In this document: in pieces, positions 15,526 through 24,314 of the stretch
Layout: each line of letters starts with the position of its first letter
How positions within the stretch are numbered: the stretch's first letter is position 1
From: an uncultured Bacteroidales bacterium
Lineage (GTDB): Bacteria > Bacteroidota > Bacteroidia > Bacteroidales > Bacteroidaceae
Assembly: GCA_937995875.1 (NCBI GenBank)
Contig: CALKIW010000014.1
Location: 1 to 40,977, forward strand
Length of the DNA: 40,977 nt
Direction of reading: 5' to 3'
The notes under the pieces: generated by a model
Database searches by the model: none
What the model was told of the DNA's origin: nothing
The model's input: only the letters and a program-made list of their open reading frames with translations
Position numbers and translations under genes: made by a program

Positions 15526-15849
15526 AATTCATAATTAGGCTACGCGCAATAATTCATAATTCACAATTCATAATTCATAATTAGCCGTGCGGACTTGATA
15601 ATTCATAATTCATAATTCATAATGCATAATTAGGCTGCGCGGAGGGTGACTAATTCATAATTATTCGCAAGCTCATCAACTCGTCATAATTCATAATGCA
15701 TAATTAGGCTGCGCGCAATAATTCATAATTCATAATTCACAATTCATAATTATTCGCAAGCTATCAGCTTATTGCAGTTTATAATTCACAATAGCTTTTT
15801 CGTTGCCGAATGGCCTAATTATGCATTATGCATTATGCATTATGCATTG
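15511..15849. repeat. AATTATG heptamer array filling the lgt-ychF gap
   Basis: The whole gap consists of runs of the heptamer AATTATG (variants AATTCAT on the other strand, ATGCATT, AATTGTG) broken by about four GC-rich joints of the form TTAGGCTGCGCG and by a TTATTCGCAAGCT module (two copies, at about 15661 and 15749). At the right edge the polarity is reversed (GGCCTAATTATGCATT...), so the array is roughly inverted about its middle. It touches the ychF stop codon on the right and supplies the lgt start codon on the left. Positions 15652-15686 are identical, inverted, to 24410-24444. Confidence 0.85.
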
Positions 15850-15850
15850 A

Positions 15851-16954
15851 TTAAACGTTGAATCTAAAGTGCATGATGTCGCCGTCCTGCACCACATAGT
15901 CCTTGCCCTCGATGCCGAGTTTACCGGCTTCGCGGATGGCCGCCTCCGAGCCGTAGTGCAGATAATCCTCGTATTTGATGACTTCGGCGCGGATAAATCC
16001 CTTTTCAAAGTCGGTGTGGATCACGCCCGCACACTGCGGAGCTTTCCAACCCTTGAGGAATGTCCAGGCCTTCACCTCCATCTCGCCTGCGGTGATAAAG
16101 GTTTGCAGGTTGAGCAGACTGTAGGCCTTTTTAATGAGGCGGTTTACGCCACTCTCCTCCAGTCCCAGCTCATCGAGAAACAGTTTCTTGTCCTCATAGC
16201 TCTCCAGCGAAGCGATGTCTTCCTCCGTCTTGGCAGCAATCACCATGGCTTCTGCTCCTTCTGCTTGGGCTATTTCTTCAATTTTCTTGCTGTATTCGTT
16301 GCCGGTCTTGGCACTGACCTCATCCACGTTGCACACGTAGAGCACGGGTTTTGTGGTGAGCAAAAACAGATCGTGAGCCACTTTTTCTTCTTCGTTGGTG
16401 TTGAAGGTCACACTGCGCGCGTTCTTGCCTTGATCCAGAGCCTCCTTATAGGCTTTCAGCACGGTTGCCAACACCTTGGCATCCTTGTTGCCTGCCGACG
16501 CGGCTTTCTCGGTCTTGGCAAGCTGACTCTCAATGGTTTCAAGGTCTTTCAGCTGAAGTTCGGTGTCGATAATCTCTTTGTCGGCAATGGGGTCTACCGC
16601 CATGCCGCCCTCGCGCACCACATTGTCATCGTCGAAACAGCGTATCACATGGATGATAGCGTCACATTCGCGAATGTTTCCGAGAAACTTGTTGCCCAGC
16701 CCTTCACCTTTGGAAGCACCTTTCACCAGTCCGGCGATGTCCACAATCTCGCACGTAGCGGGCACGATGCGCCCCGGATGCACAATCTCGGCGAGCTTCG
16801 TCAGTCGCTCGTCGGGAACGGTGATCACACCCAAATTAGGCTCAATCGTACAGAAAGGGAAATTGGCTGCCTGTGCCTTTGCACTCGACAGACAGTTGAA
16901 AAGCGTAGACTTTCCCACGTTGGGGAGCCCTACGATGCCACATTTTAATGCCAT
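15851..16954 (-). CDS. ychF: YchF/Obg-like ATPase
   Basis: The 367-residue ribosome-associated P-loop ATPase is of usual length. It has the P-loop GLPNVGKSTLFN (about 8-19), the switch region DIAGLVKGASKGEGLGNKFL, and a G4 variant NVDE in place of NKxD, which is what lets this family favour ATP. A coiled-coil insert precedes the C-terminal TGS domain (about 280-367: LINLQTFITAG-type segment ending VQDGDIMHFRF). In other bacteria the protein affects translation start and stress tolerance. A minus-strand -7 box TAAATTTG (16986-16993) lies about 30 bp upstream. Confidence 0.97.
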   Translation of the reverse strand: MALKCGIVGLPNVGKSTLFNCLSSAKAQAANFPFCTIEPNLGVITVPDERLTKLAEIVHPGRIVPATCEIVDIAGLVKGASKGEGLGNKFLGNIRECDAIIHVIRCFDDDNVVREGGMAVDPIADKEIIDTELQLKDLETIESQLAKTEKAASAGNKDAKVLATVLKAYKEALDQGKNARSVTFNTNEEEKVAHDLFLLTTKPVLYVCNVDEVSAKTGNEYSKKIEEIAQAEGAEAMVIAAKTEEDIASLESYEDKKLFLDELGLEESGVNRLIKKAYSLLNLQTFITAGEMEVKAWTFLKGWKAPQCAGVIHTDFEKGFIRAEVIKYEDYLHYGSEAAIREAGKLGIEGKDYVVQDGDIMHFRFNV

Positions 16955-16985
16955 AGCTTATGATAAACGTTTATATTCTAACGTG

Positions 16986-16993
16986 CAAATTTA
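16986..16993 (-). promoter_or_regulatory. -7 element of the ychF promoter
   Basis: Read on the minus strand this is TAAATTTG, matching TAnnTTTG, about 31 bp upstream of the ychF start. No TTTG is seen at the -33 position. Confidence 0.5.
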
Positions 16994-17245
16994 CACAAAA
17001 ACTGTGATTTATAGGTCAGTGGGATAAAGAAAGTTCTTTTTCTTTAGAGGAAAGTTACGAAAAAGATTGGGAAACGTGCGAGGAAAAGCCTATAAAAGTG
17101 CTGGCCGAAAAGGAATGCCCCTCGTGCTGCGACTCGTGTGTTCTGGCTCGAAAATGATGTTTTTTTGCTTTCCTTAACAATATTTGTCCGCATTGTTTTT
17201 GTTGTTAGTCAGTATTTGTATAATTTTATTCAAAAATTCCGGAGA

Positions 17246-18172
17246 ATGACTAAACTTTGGACATCACTCTTTTGTATCTTGCTCCTTGCAGCCTGTGGCG
17301 GCAGGCAACCAAACGACGATGCCACCCGCAGCATGTATTACTGGCGCACCACTTTCCGACTCGATTCTGCCGAGCGTGCCTTCCTTCGCATGCACCATGT
17401 GAAAAAGCTCTACGTCAGATATTTCGACGTGACACCGGACGACGATATGCACCCCATGCCCAATGCCACAACTGCCTTTGCCGACACCCTGCCGCAGGGT
17501 GTGGAGATTGTACCCGTGGTGTTTATTGTCAATCGTTTCCGAGCGGGAAGCATTGATGGCATAGCCGACCAAGTTTTTCGCCGCATTCTGCAGATGAACG
17601 AAACGCACGACATCAAGGGCATCAGGGAAATTCAGATAGACTGCGACTGGACCATGACGACGCAGAAACGCTATTTCAGTATGCTCCGACGCATGCGCGA
17701 CCTCTGCCATGAGCATGGACTGGCATTGTCGGCCACCATCCGGCTGCACCAGTTGTCGCTCGAAGTTCCGCCTGTGGACAAGGGCACCCTGATGATGTAC
17801 AACACCGGCGATTTCACCCAACTTTCCGTCCACAAGCCCATTCTCGACATGAAAGACGTGAGACCCTATCTGCACAGTCTGCCCCGATACAAATTGCCCC
17901 TCAACGTCGCTTACCCGCTATTCACGTGGCGGGTGCTGTTCCGCGATGGTAAATATGTGGGCATTATGCACGGTGATGACGATTTGCCCATATTGCAGGG
18001 CGACAGCATAGCCACGCGCCAGCCCGAACTTGATGACATCATGGCTGCCCGGCGGGCTGTGGACAGTCTGCGCCCGGAAGCCAACAGCGAGGTGATACTC
18101 TATCATCTCAACAACAAGAATATCAACCGTTTTACTCCCAACGACTATGAAAATATCTATCAGCAGCATTAA
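17246..18172 (+). CDS. Conserved lipoprotein of unknown function
   Basis: The 308-residue protein has a lipoprotein signal with the lipobox LAAC, Cys17. The start at 17246 was preferred because it gives this signal; an upstream in-frame start at 17138 would add 36 residues before it. The body reads like a single alpha/beta domain: KLYVRYFDV, VEIVPVVFIVN, IREIQIDCDWT, LSATIRLHQL, MMYNTGDF and LPLNVAYPLFTWRVLF. The alternating strand motifs and acidic ends (QIDCDWT) suggest a TIM-barrel glycosidase-like fold, possibly DUF3142-type. I cannot name a substrate. It overlaps the next gene by 26 bp, so the two are expressed together. Confidence 0.8.
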   Translation: MTKLWTSLFCILLLAACGGRQPNDDATRSMYYWRTTFRLDSAERAFLRMHHVKKLYVRYFDVTPDDDMHPMPNATTAFADTLPQGVEIVPVVFIVNRFRAGSIDGIADQVFRRILQMNETHDIKGIREIQIDCDWTMTTQKRYFSMLRRMRDLCHEHGLALSATIRLHQLSLEVPPVDKGTLMMYNTGDFTQLSVHKPILDMKDVRPYLHSLPRYKLPLNVAYPLFTWRVLFRDGKYVGIMHGDDDLPILQGDSIATRQPELDDIMAARRAVDSLRPEANSEVILYHLNNKNINRFTPNDYENIYQQH

Positions 18173-20408
18173 TTTTCGAACAGGATTAGTTACCCTGATC
18201 CTGGCCCTGATGCCCTGTCTCGGCGCGATGGCATGCGCATTTGAGGGGCCTACCCACAACTATTACCTTTTCAGCGTGTTTCATCGCAGCTTGATGGGAG
18301 ATCGTTTCGTAACCGAGACCGAGGTGTTTTGGAACAAATACGTCGGCAACGATCCCCGTTTTTCTTCCTATCGGTGGAGCAGGGAGGTGGTGATGGATGT
18401 GGCCAAGCGCAGGGGAGACACTGAGATGATGGCCTACCTGAGGTTGCTCAATTCCTACATTGATGCCTCTGTCTTTTACGAAGCTTGGGAATATCCGTCG
18501 AAGGAGAAAATAGCCCAAAGCCAGGCCACCATGCGAGAACTTCAGGCTGAGGCCCGAAAATACAAGGGAAGAAGGTTTCGGGCGCAATACATGCTGATGG
18601 TGATGCGCACACATTTTGCCCTGAAACAATACCGCGAGGCCATGAACTGTTGGATGCAGCAGGGACAAAACCTGCCACAGAGCGTCTACCGAGACATGAT
18701 GCAAAACCTCTATGCGGGCTGTCTCCTGCGCCTTGGGCAGCGTCGTGAGGCTGTGGAAATTTATGCTGCGCAGGAAGACTTCGCAAGTTTGCAATACAGC
18801 GTGCGCAACTATCGTAATCTTGCCGGTATCAGCAAGGTGTTTGCCGAAAATCCCAATTCGCCCACGTTGCTCTATCTTGTGCAGGACTTTGTGAACAACT
18901 TACAGGAAACGCAGGATGTCTATGCCAACGAATGGCTCTCGAAGGAAGTTTATCCGGAGGATTCCGACAAGGTGAACTGGATTAGGGAGGTAGGCGCACA
19001 GCCCATCTATAAGCCCGAAGCCCGGCAGTTTATCGATTTTGCCCGTAGGGTGGTGGCCGGGGGAAAGAGCCGCACGCCCTGTCTCTGGATGTCGGCCATA
19101 GGTTGTCTGGAGCATCAAATGGGCGACTATCAACAGGCTAAAATAGACCTCGCCAAAGCGCTCACCCTCAACGGAACGCCCCGCATGAAGGACAATGCGC
19201 GCGCCATCTACGCGGCCAACTCGGTGTTTGTGGAGCCGATGAAAAAGAAGTATCGCCAATGGATGGCGGCCGAATTGCAGTGGCTCGATGCCAAGTCGAA
19301 GCAGGATATAACCGACAGTGTGCTGACCGACGACCACTATCGCGACGTGAAAGAACGCATCGTGTACAACGGATTGGTGCCCCGCTATTTCAAATCGGGC
19401 GACCGCACGATGGCCATGGCGATGCTCTGCATGATGGATAACGAGTTCAATCACATTTGGGGTATGCCCAACTGGCGGCATCCCGACTTCAAGGCTGCCG
19501 ACAAGCCGTGGAACGGAGACTATTGGGGTGAGTATTTCGAGGCTCTCGACAGCGCTAATGTGGAGCAGCTCAGGCATTATGCCCGTTTTATCAGCAAGAA
19601 GCCCAAGGATGCCCTGCAACGCTATGTGTGGGCCAAATGCTATCGTGATGCCGATTATTACAACGACCTGATCGGCACCAAACTCATGGCAAGGGGAAGG
19701 TTTGACGAGGCCATTACCTATCTTGAAAAGGTGAGTATGGCCTTTCTGAATACCCAGAACATCGTGCCCTATGTCCGTCATCGCAGCTATGAGACGGAGC
19801 GATGGCTGACCAAACAGAAAGTCGGGGACGAGGTTGAGGGTTACATGCCCCTGCTTACCACAAACCGGAAAGTGGAGTTTTGCCGTCATATTCTTGCTGC
19901 GCAGCATCTCTATCGCAACATGCGGCCATCGGAGCAGCGTCTCGCAAAGGCCTACGAACTGGCCTCGCTCTATTATCAGGCCAGTTATCTGGGCGACTGC
20001 TGGTGGCTCACGCAGTATGGTCTCAGCTCTGCGCAAGACAGCACCAAGACGGGCAACATGGACTTCGTGGCCCATGCCATCAACCTGTTGGAAGAAAGTG
20101 CGCGCTCGACGGACTTCTCGTTGAAGCAGAAAAGCCTTTACGCCCTGGCCTTTATCCCGCAGGATTCGTGGTATGAGAAAGGGTGGGACGGCACCATCGG
20201 GGTGTATCACGACCTTGACAACCCTTCCGTGCGTCCTGCTTCGCGACAATACCGAGCCATGATGCGACTCGCGGTGTTTGCACACGACAATGCTGAGCGC
20301 ATCGCTCCTTATGTTTCCCGTTGTGAGGAACTCAAGGCTTTCGAGCGAACCAGACTGACGGCGCCCGTCGCATTTTTCCGTTACGATGATGTGCGATGTG
20401 TCAAATAG
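18147..20408 (+). CDS. Large exported helical-repeat (TPR-like) protein
   Basis: The 753-residue protein has an N-terminal export signal ending LGAMAC (Cys30); the lipobox is weak, so it may be a lipoprotein or simply secreted. The rest is helical, with TPR-like stretches such as QYREAMNCWMQQGQN, GDYQQAKIDLAKALTLNG and FDEAITYLEKVS, and many Trp/Tyr residues. I see no enzymatic motif. The start lies 26 bp inside the preceding lipoprotein gene, a translational coupling that suggests the two act together in the envelope. The gene ends in front of repeat copy B. A 571-codon open frame on the opposite strand is a shadow of this gene. Confidence 0.8.
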   Translation: MKISISSINFRTGLVTLILALMPCLGAMACAFEGPTHNYYLFSVFHRSLMGDRFVTETEVFWNKYVGNDPRFSSYRWSREVVMDVAKRRGDTEMMAYLRLLNSYIDASVFYEAWEYPSKEKIAQSQATMRELQAEARKYKGRRFRAQYMLMVMRTHFALKQYREAMNCWMQQGQNLPQSVYRDMMQNLYAGCLLRLGQRREAVEIYAAQEDFASLQYSVRNYRNLAGISKVFAENPNSPTLLYLVQDFVNNLQETQDVYANEWLSKEVYPEDSDKVNWIREVGAQPIYKPEARQFIDFARRVVAGGKSRTPCLWMSAIGCLEHQMGDYQQAKIDLAKALTLNGTPRMKDNARAIYAANSVFVEPMKKKYRQWMAAELQWLDAKSKQDITDSVLTDDHYRDVKERIVYNGLVPRYFKSGDRTMAMAMLCMMDNEFNHIWGMPNWRHPDFKAADKPWNGDYWGEYFEALDSANVEQLRHYARFISKKPKDALQRYVWAKCYRDADYYNDLIGTKLMARGRFDEAITYLEKVSMAFLNTQNIVPYVRHRSYETERWLTKQKVGDEVEGYMPLLTTNRKVEFCRHILAAQHLYRNMRPSEQRLAKAYELASLYYQASYLGDCWWLTQYGLSSAQDSTKTGNMDFVAHAINLLEESARSTDFSLKQKSLYALAFIPQDSWYEKGWDGTIGVYHDLDNPSVRPASRQYRAMMRLAVFAHDNAERIAPYVSRCEELKAFERTRLTAPVAFFRYDDVRCVK

Positions 20409-20423
20409 AATGACAAAATTCCG

Positions 20424-20775
20424 GTGATTTTTTTCGGAGCATCCAGAGAAAAAAGGACTATGTTTCGACGGCCCAAATCTGTTCCGACCGTCAGAAAAAT
20501 TCTGTGGAAATGCGGTTAAGCCTTCTTGGCGGTGCGGATAAGGCTTAACGGCACGGCGACAAAGGCCGTATCGCATGGCGGTTAAGCCCTCGTCGCAGTG
20601 CCATTGGATATCCAACCGCGATTGGTAAAATAAGACTTTTTAGTCCGTTTTTGCTAAGTGCTTGATGGATAGATGGTTACAAACAGGCGTAATTTTCTCG
20701 TATTTCGAACTCCGGGACATTTATTTTAGAATACGCGAAGCATAACGGGGTGTTTGTCAAGAAAATTAGCAATAT
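20424..20775 (+). repeat. Interspersed composite repeat, copy B (plus orientation)
   Basis: The left end carries a segment also found in copy C (CGGA..ATC..GAG.AAAAAGG.CTATGTTT). The core holds 22-bp units at 20512-20533, 20534-20555, 20556-20577, 20578-20599 and a decayed fifth. The right end reads CTCGTATTTCGAAC, a spacer, AGAATACGCGAA, then GGGGTGTTTGTCA and GAAAATTA, matching copy A. It lies directly after the TPR-like gene. The rest of the 20409-20981 gap holds only the promoter of the metal exporter. Confidence 0.8.
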
Positions 20776-20943
20776 AAAATTCCTGCGGTGTTACATCATC
20801 AATCATCAACCCGAAGTTCACGGTGGGGGAGGGTCCTGCCGATGATTATAATTCGACGCGACTATTTTGCAACAACCGCTTATATACACTCTCCTGACAG
20901 CAGAATAGTGTGGACTACGCAGGCAGGTTTTGAGAAAAAACAC

Positions 20944-20951
20944 TATATTTG
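20944..20951 (+). promoter_or_regulatory. -7 element of the cation exporter promoter
   Basis: TATATTTG matches TAnnTTTG exactly and lies 30 bp before the ATG at 20982. It overlaps the first codons of a longer reading frame (20949), which argues for the later start. The -33 region is not clear. Confidence 0.55.
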
Positions 20952-20981
20952 CAGACGCAACCCTTTAATTTCAATACATTG

Positions 20982-21944
20982 ATGGAAAAATCAGATTCCG
21001 ACCGTCAGCGAGAACATTCCATATATCGTGTTACCATAGCCGGAAGCATCATCAACGTGCTGCTGCTGGTTTTAAAGTTTGTGTCGGGCATTGTGGGCGG
21101 GTCAGCTGCCATGATAGCCGACGCCGTGCATTCGCTGTCCGATTTTCTGACCGATATTGTGGTGCTGGTGTTTGTCAAGCTCAGCAACCGGCCGAGCGAC
21201 CACGACCACGACTACGGGCATGGCAAATACGAGACATTGGCCACGGCCTTTATCGGACTGGCTCTGATGGCTGTGGGCGTGATGATATGTTATAACGGGG
21301 TGATGAAAACGTGGTTGGCCATACAGGGCGAACAGCTTGCCACGCCGGGATGGATAGCCTTGGCGGTGGCTGTGATGAGTATTGTGCTGAAGGAATGGGC
21401 GTTTCGGTTTACCAACAGAGTGGGGGAGCGCGTGGAGTCGCAAGCTGTGGTGGCCAATGCGTGGCACCATCGATCGGACGCGTTTTCGTCGATAGGTACG
21501 GCCGTTGGCATTGGCGGTGCCATCCTTTTAGGACCGAAATGGGCGGTGTTGGACCCGCTGGCAGCCATTGTGGTGAGCGTGTTTATCCTGAAAGCAGCCT
21601 ATGGACTGATCAAGCAATCAACCAGCGAACTGCTCGAGGCCAGCTTGCCCGACAGTCTGGAAAAGGAGATTGTAGCCTTGGTGATGCAGGAGCCGATGGT
21701 AGCAGATGTTCACAGCCTGCGCACCCGCAATATTGGCAACCGTATCGCCATTGAGATGCATTTCCGCATGCCGGGCTCCATCTCGCTCTATGAGGCGCAT
21801 GAGCACGCCACGAACATTGAGCGTCGCCTGCACGACAAGTTTGGTCAGGAATCAATTATCACGCTGCACATCGAGCCATTGAAAGTGAATGGGAAGTATG
21901 AGAAGCCTGACAAGATCGTTTCGGGTCGTGCTGAAAAATACTAA
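20982..21944 (+). CDS. Cation diffusion facilitator (metal exporter)
   Basis: The 320-residue inner-membrane antiporter exports divalent metal (zinc, iron or manganese) against protons. There are about six membrane segments. The transport-site motifs are ADAVHSLSDFLTD in segment 2 (Asp47, His50, Asp54) and WHHRSD in segment 5 (His162/His163, Asp166). The loop PSDHDHDYGHGKYE is typical of the CDF family. The C-terminal cytoplasmic domain (about 215-305) has the ferredoxin-like fold pattern with MHFRMPGSISLYEAHEHA and a HIEP motif. The start at 20982 follows the promoter and replaces a longer frame. The metal is not certain from sequence. Confidence 0.92.
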   Translation: MEKSDSDRQREHSIYRVTIAGSIINVLLLVLKFVSGIVGGSAAMIADAVHSLSDFLTDIVVLVFVKLSNRPSDHDHDYGHGKYETLATAFIGLALMAVGVMICYNGVMKTWLAIQGEQLATPGWIALAVAVMSIVLKEWAFRFTNRVGERVESQAVVANAWHHRSDAFSSIGTAVGIGGAILLGPKWAVLDPLAAIVVSVFILKAAYGLIKQSTSELLEASLPDSLEKEIVALVMQEPMVADVHSLRTRNIGNRIAIEMHFRMPGSISLYEAHEHATNIERRLHDKFGQESIITLHIEPLKVNGKYEKPDKIVSGRAEKY

Positions 21945-22003
21945 TATATTCTGACTAAGATCATTTAACTTTCTAAATCGGACTGCGGTTCAACTATCCT
22001 GCC

Positions 22004-23398
22004 ATGGCTTTTAATTCCCTGCTGTTTGTCGTTTATTTTCCCATAGTCTGTCTGCTCTACTATATTCTTCCGTTTAGGTTTCGCAACAGCTATTTATTGT
22101 TGATCAGTTTTCTGTTCTATGCCATTTGGAAACCCGTGTATTTGGTGTTTTTGCTGTGGGTGATATTGGCATCGTTTTATACGGCTCGTATCTTCGAACG
22201 ACATCGAAAAATCTCCATTTGGATCGGCGTCACGGTGGTGCTGCTGCCTTTGCTCTTCTTTAAATACTATTCGTTTTTCAATCAGGTGTTAAGAGATATG
22301 CTCCCGTCCGTCTTTTCGGATATTTCGTTGCCCGGGCTGAATTGGGCTATCCCCATAGGCATTTCGTTTTACACGTTTCAGGCTCTCGGATACGTATTTG
22401 ATGTTTACCGGCATCAGATCAAAGCAGAGCAAAATCTTTTGCACCACAGTTTGTTTATTTCTTTTTTCCCGCAAATACTCTCAGGCCCGATAAGTCGATA
22501 TGGCGATCTGATGCCTCAGGTTAAGCAAGCGAGAAGACCGGTTGATACAGGCCTGATGGCCCAAGGATGTAAATTCATGGTGTGGGGCATGTTTCTGAAG
22601 GTTGCTGTGGCCGACAGGTTCGGGTTGTTTGTTGATACGGTGTACGGGCAACCTGATGCCTTCACCGGTCTCACCGTATTTTTTGCCACCCTGTGCTATT
22701 CCATACAGATATATACCGACTTCGCGGGCTATTCGCTGCTGGCCATTGGCTGTGCCAATATACTCGGCTTTCGCATTCGCGACAACTTTGCCCGACCGTA
22801 TTTTTCGTTTGGCTTCGGCGAATTTTGGCGACGCTGGCACATCACCTTGTCGACATGGTTGCGCGACTATGTGTATATCCCGATGGGTGGCAGCCGGACA
22901 AGTCGTTGGAAAATCTGGCGAAATCTACTCGTTACGTTTCTGATCAGCGGACTGTGGCACGGAGCTGCATACACCTATCTTTTGTGGGGAGTCCTGCATG
23001 GTCTTTTTGTCATCGTGGACAGACGGGTGCGCCAATACAAAGAACGCTGCAACCGGTTGGTTAATGCTGTTGGCGTCGCGATCACGTTTATATTGGCGAG
23101 CCTGTTGTGGATTCTGTTTAGGGTGCCCACTGTTCGTGAGGCTTTCCACCTATGTTCGCACATGCTTTCTGACCATAGATTCCTATTGCAGATACCGGAC
23201 AATCGCGACATGAAAGCCACCGTGTTGACCATGGCTGTCATGGGGAGTCTTGTCGTCGCCAAGGATGTGAGAGACGAATGGTTCCCCGCCTTGTTTCAAG
23301 GCAGAAAATGGACTGTGCCGGCCATGGTTTTCACCGTCGTATTGATACTCATGTTTGGTGTTTTCGATGCCGGTCAATTCATTTATATTAGTTTTTAA
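22004..23398 (+). CDS. MBOAT-family O-acyltransferase (AlgI-like)
   Basis: The 464-residue polytopic membrane protein likely passes acyl (usually acetyl) groups across the membrane to a surface glycan. Family marks are SFYTFQALGYVFDVYRH (about 120-135), FGEFWRRWHITLSTWLRDYVYIP with conserved His279, and the near-invariant LWHG with the catalytic His319. It has about ten hydrophobic segments. The next gene encodes an SGNH-like partner and begins 4 bp after the stop, as in AlgI/AlgX or DltB/DltD-type O-acetylation pairs. No glycan synthesis genes lie nearby, so the acceptor (capsule, peptidoglycan or lipopolysaccharide) cannot be named. Confidence 0.94.
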   Translation: MAFNSLLFVVYFPIVCLLYYILPFRFRNSYLLLISFLFYAIWKPVYLVFLLWVILASFYTARIFERHRKISIWIGVTVVLLPLLFFKYYSFFNQVLRDMLPSVFSDISLPGLNWAIPIGISFYTFQALGYVFDVYRHQIKAEQNLLHHSLFISFFPQILSGPISRYGDLMPQVKQARRPVDTGLMAQGCKFMVWGMFLKVAVADRFGLFVDTVYGQPDAFTGLTVFFATLCYSIQIYTDFAGYSLLAIGCANILGFRIRDNFARPYFSFGFGEFWRRWHITLSTWLRDYVYIPMGGSRTSRWKIWRNLLVTFLISGLWHGAAYTYLLWGVLHGLFVIVDRRVRQYKERCNRLVNAVGVAITFILASLLWILFRVPTVREAFHLCSHMLSDHRFLLQIPDNRDMKATVLTMAVMGSLVVAKDVRDEWFPALFQGRKWTVPAMVFTVVLILMFGVFDAGQFIYISF

Positions 23399-23402
23399 TG
23401 TG

Positions 23403-24314
23403 ATGAAAAGATTCTTACTCACTTTGATTGGTGCACTTGCTGTTGTATTTGTCATGGATCGTGCGGTGGGATTCATGCTGAAAACAGGATATGAGCATAC
23501 TCGATATGGCGCCATTGGAAGGAAAAACGAGATCGTAAACCGTGTCAAAAGCGATATCATCATCTTGGGCTCGTCGCGCGCGTTGCATCACTATGTACCG
23601 CAAGTGATCAGCGATTCGACAGGACTAAGCTGCTATAATTGCGGACAGGGAGGGCAGGGGATTATCTATCATTATGCCCTTTTGCGCGCCATGACAGAGC
23701 GGTATATGCCCAAAATGATAGTCTACGAATTGACCTATGCATACGATGTGGAAACGTCCGACAACTCGCGTTTCCTTGGCGAAATACGCACCCTCAATCA
23801 TCGCGGATGTGCCGACTCCATTCTCTATCGGCTTGGAAATATGGAAAAGCTGAAGATGATGAGTCATATTTACCCGTATAACTCGTTGGCGTTTCATATG
23901 ATAGGAGACCAATGGCAAAAGAAAAACCTGACGGCACAATATGGTTATATTCCGAAATTCGGTCGGTTGAATTCCGCTTACACCAAGCCCAAGGAATCTT
24001 CGAAAGCCAGCACTGTAGACTCAGTGAAGCTGTCCTTCTTGAAAAAGTTTATCAGCGAGTTTGCTCCTCAAACAAAATTAGTTGTATTCGTGTCGCCCGA
24101 ATATGGAATCAAGGCAGGCTACAGGAACTATTCCATAGTGCAACAGCTGTGCCAAGAGCATGATGTTGCTTTTGTGAACCGAAACAGCGACCCCGACATC
24201 TCGCACAACCCGTCTCTGTTTATCGACAATGTTCATCTCAACGATGAGGGTGCCACGCGTTACACCCGCTCAATATGCCGCGTTTTAAGAGATGTCTTGA
24301 GCGCTGTTCCATGA
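23403..24314 (+). CDS. SGNH/GDSL-like membrane-anchored acyl-transfer partner
   Basis: The 303-residue protein has an N-terminal signal anchor (LLTLIGALAVVFVM) and a predicted periplasmic domain. Block I is ILGSSRALHHY (Ser57/Ser58, with Ser58 the likely nucleophile by analogy with GxS motifs), a central NCGQGGQG holds the family Gly/Asn, and block V is DNVHLNDEG with Asp275 and His278. A Ser-His-Asp triad is therefore likely. The start at 23403 gives the signal anchor directly; a frame from 23355 overlaps the MBOAT gene and adds 16 residues. With the MBOAT protein it should complete O-acetylation on the outer side. Heptamer repeats begin right after the stop codon. Confidence 0.88.
   Translation: MKRFLLTLIGALAVVFVMDRAVGFMLKTGYEHTRYGAIGRKNEIVNRVKSDIIILGSSRALHHYVPQVISDSTGLSCYNCGQGGQGIIYHYALLRAMTERYMPKMIVYELTYAYDVETSDNSRFLGEIRTLNHRGCADSILYRLGNMEKLKMMSHIYPYNSLAFHMIGDQWQKKNLTAQYGYIPKFGRLNSAYTKPKESSKASTVDSVKLSFLKKFISEFAPQTKLVVFVSPEYGIKAGYRNYSIVQQLCQEHDVAFVNRNSDPDISHNPSLFIDNVHLNDEGATRYTRSICRVLRDVLSAVP

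Noticed and set aside
15869..16948. 359-codon open frame antisense to ychF
   Set aside because: ychF is complete and canonical on the other strand; the shadow has no recognisable motif or promoter.
18900..20615. 571-codon open frame on the minus strand
   Set aside because: It lies antisense to the TPR-like gene, has no family motifs, and runs into repeat copy B; it is a shadow frame caused by codon bias.
20512..20621. CRISPR array
   Set aside because: The 22-bp units are contiguous and degenerate, with no unique spacers and no cas genes nearby.
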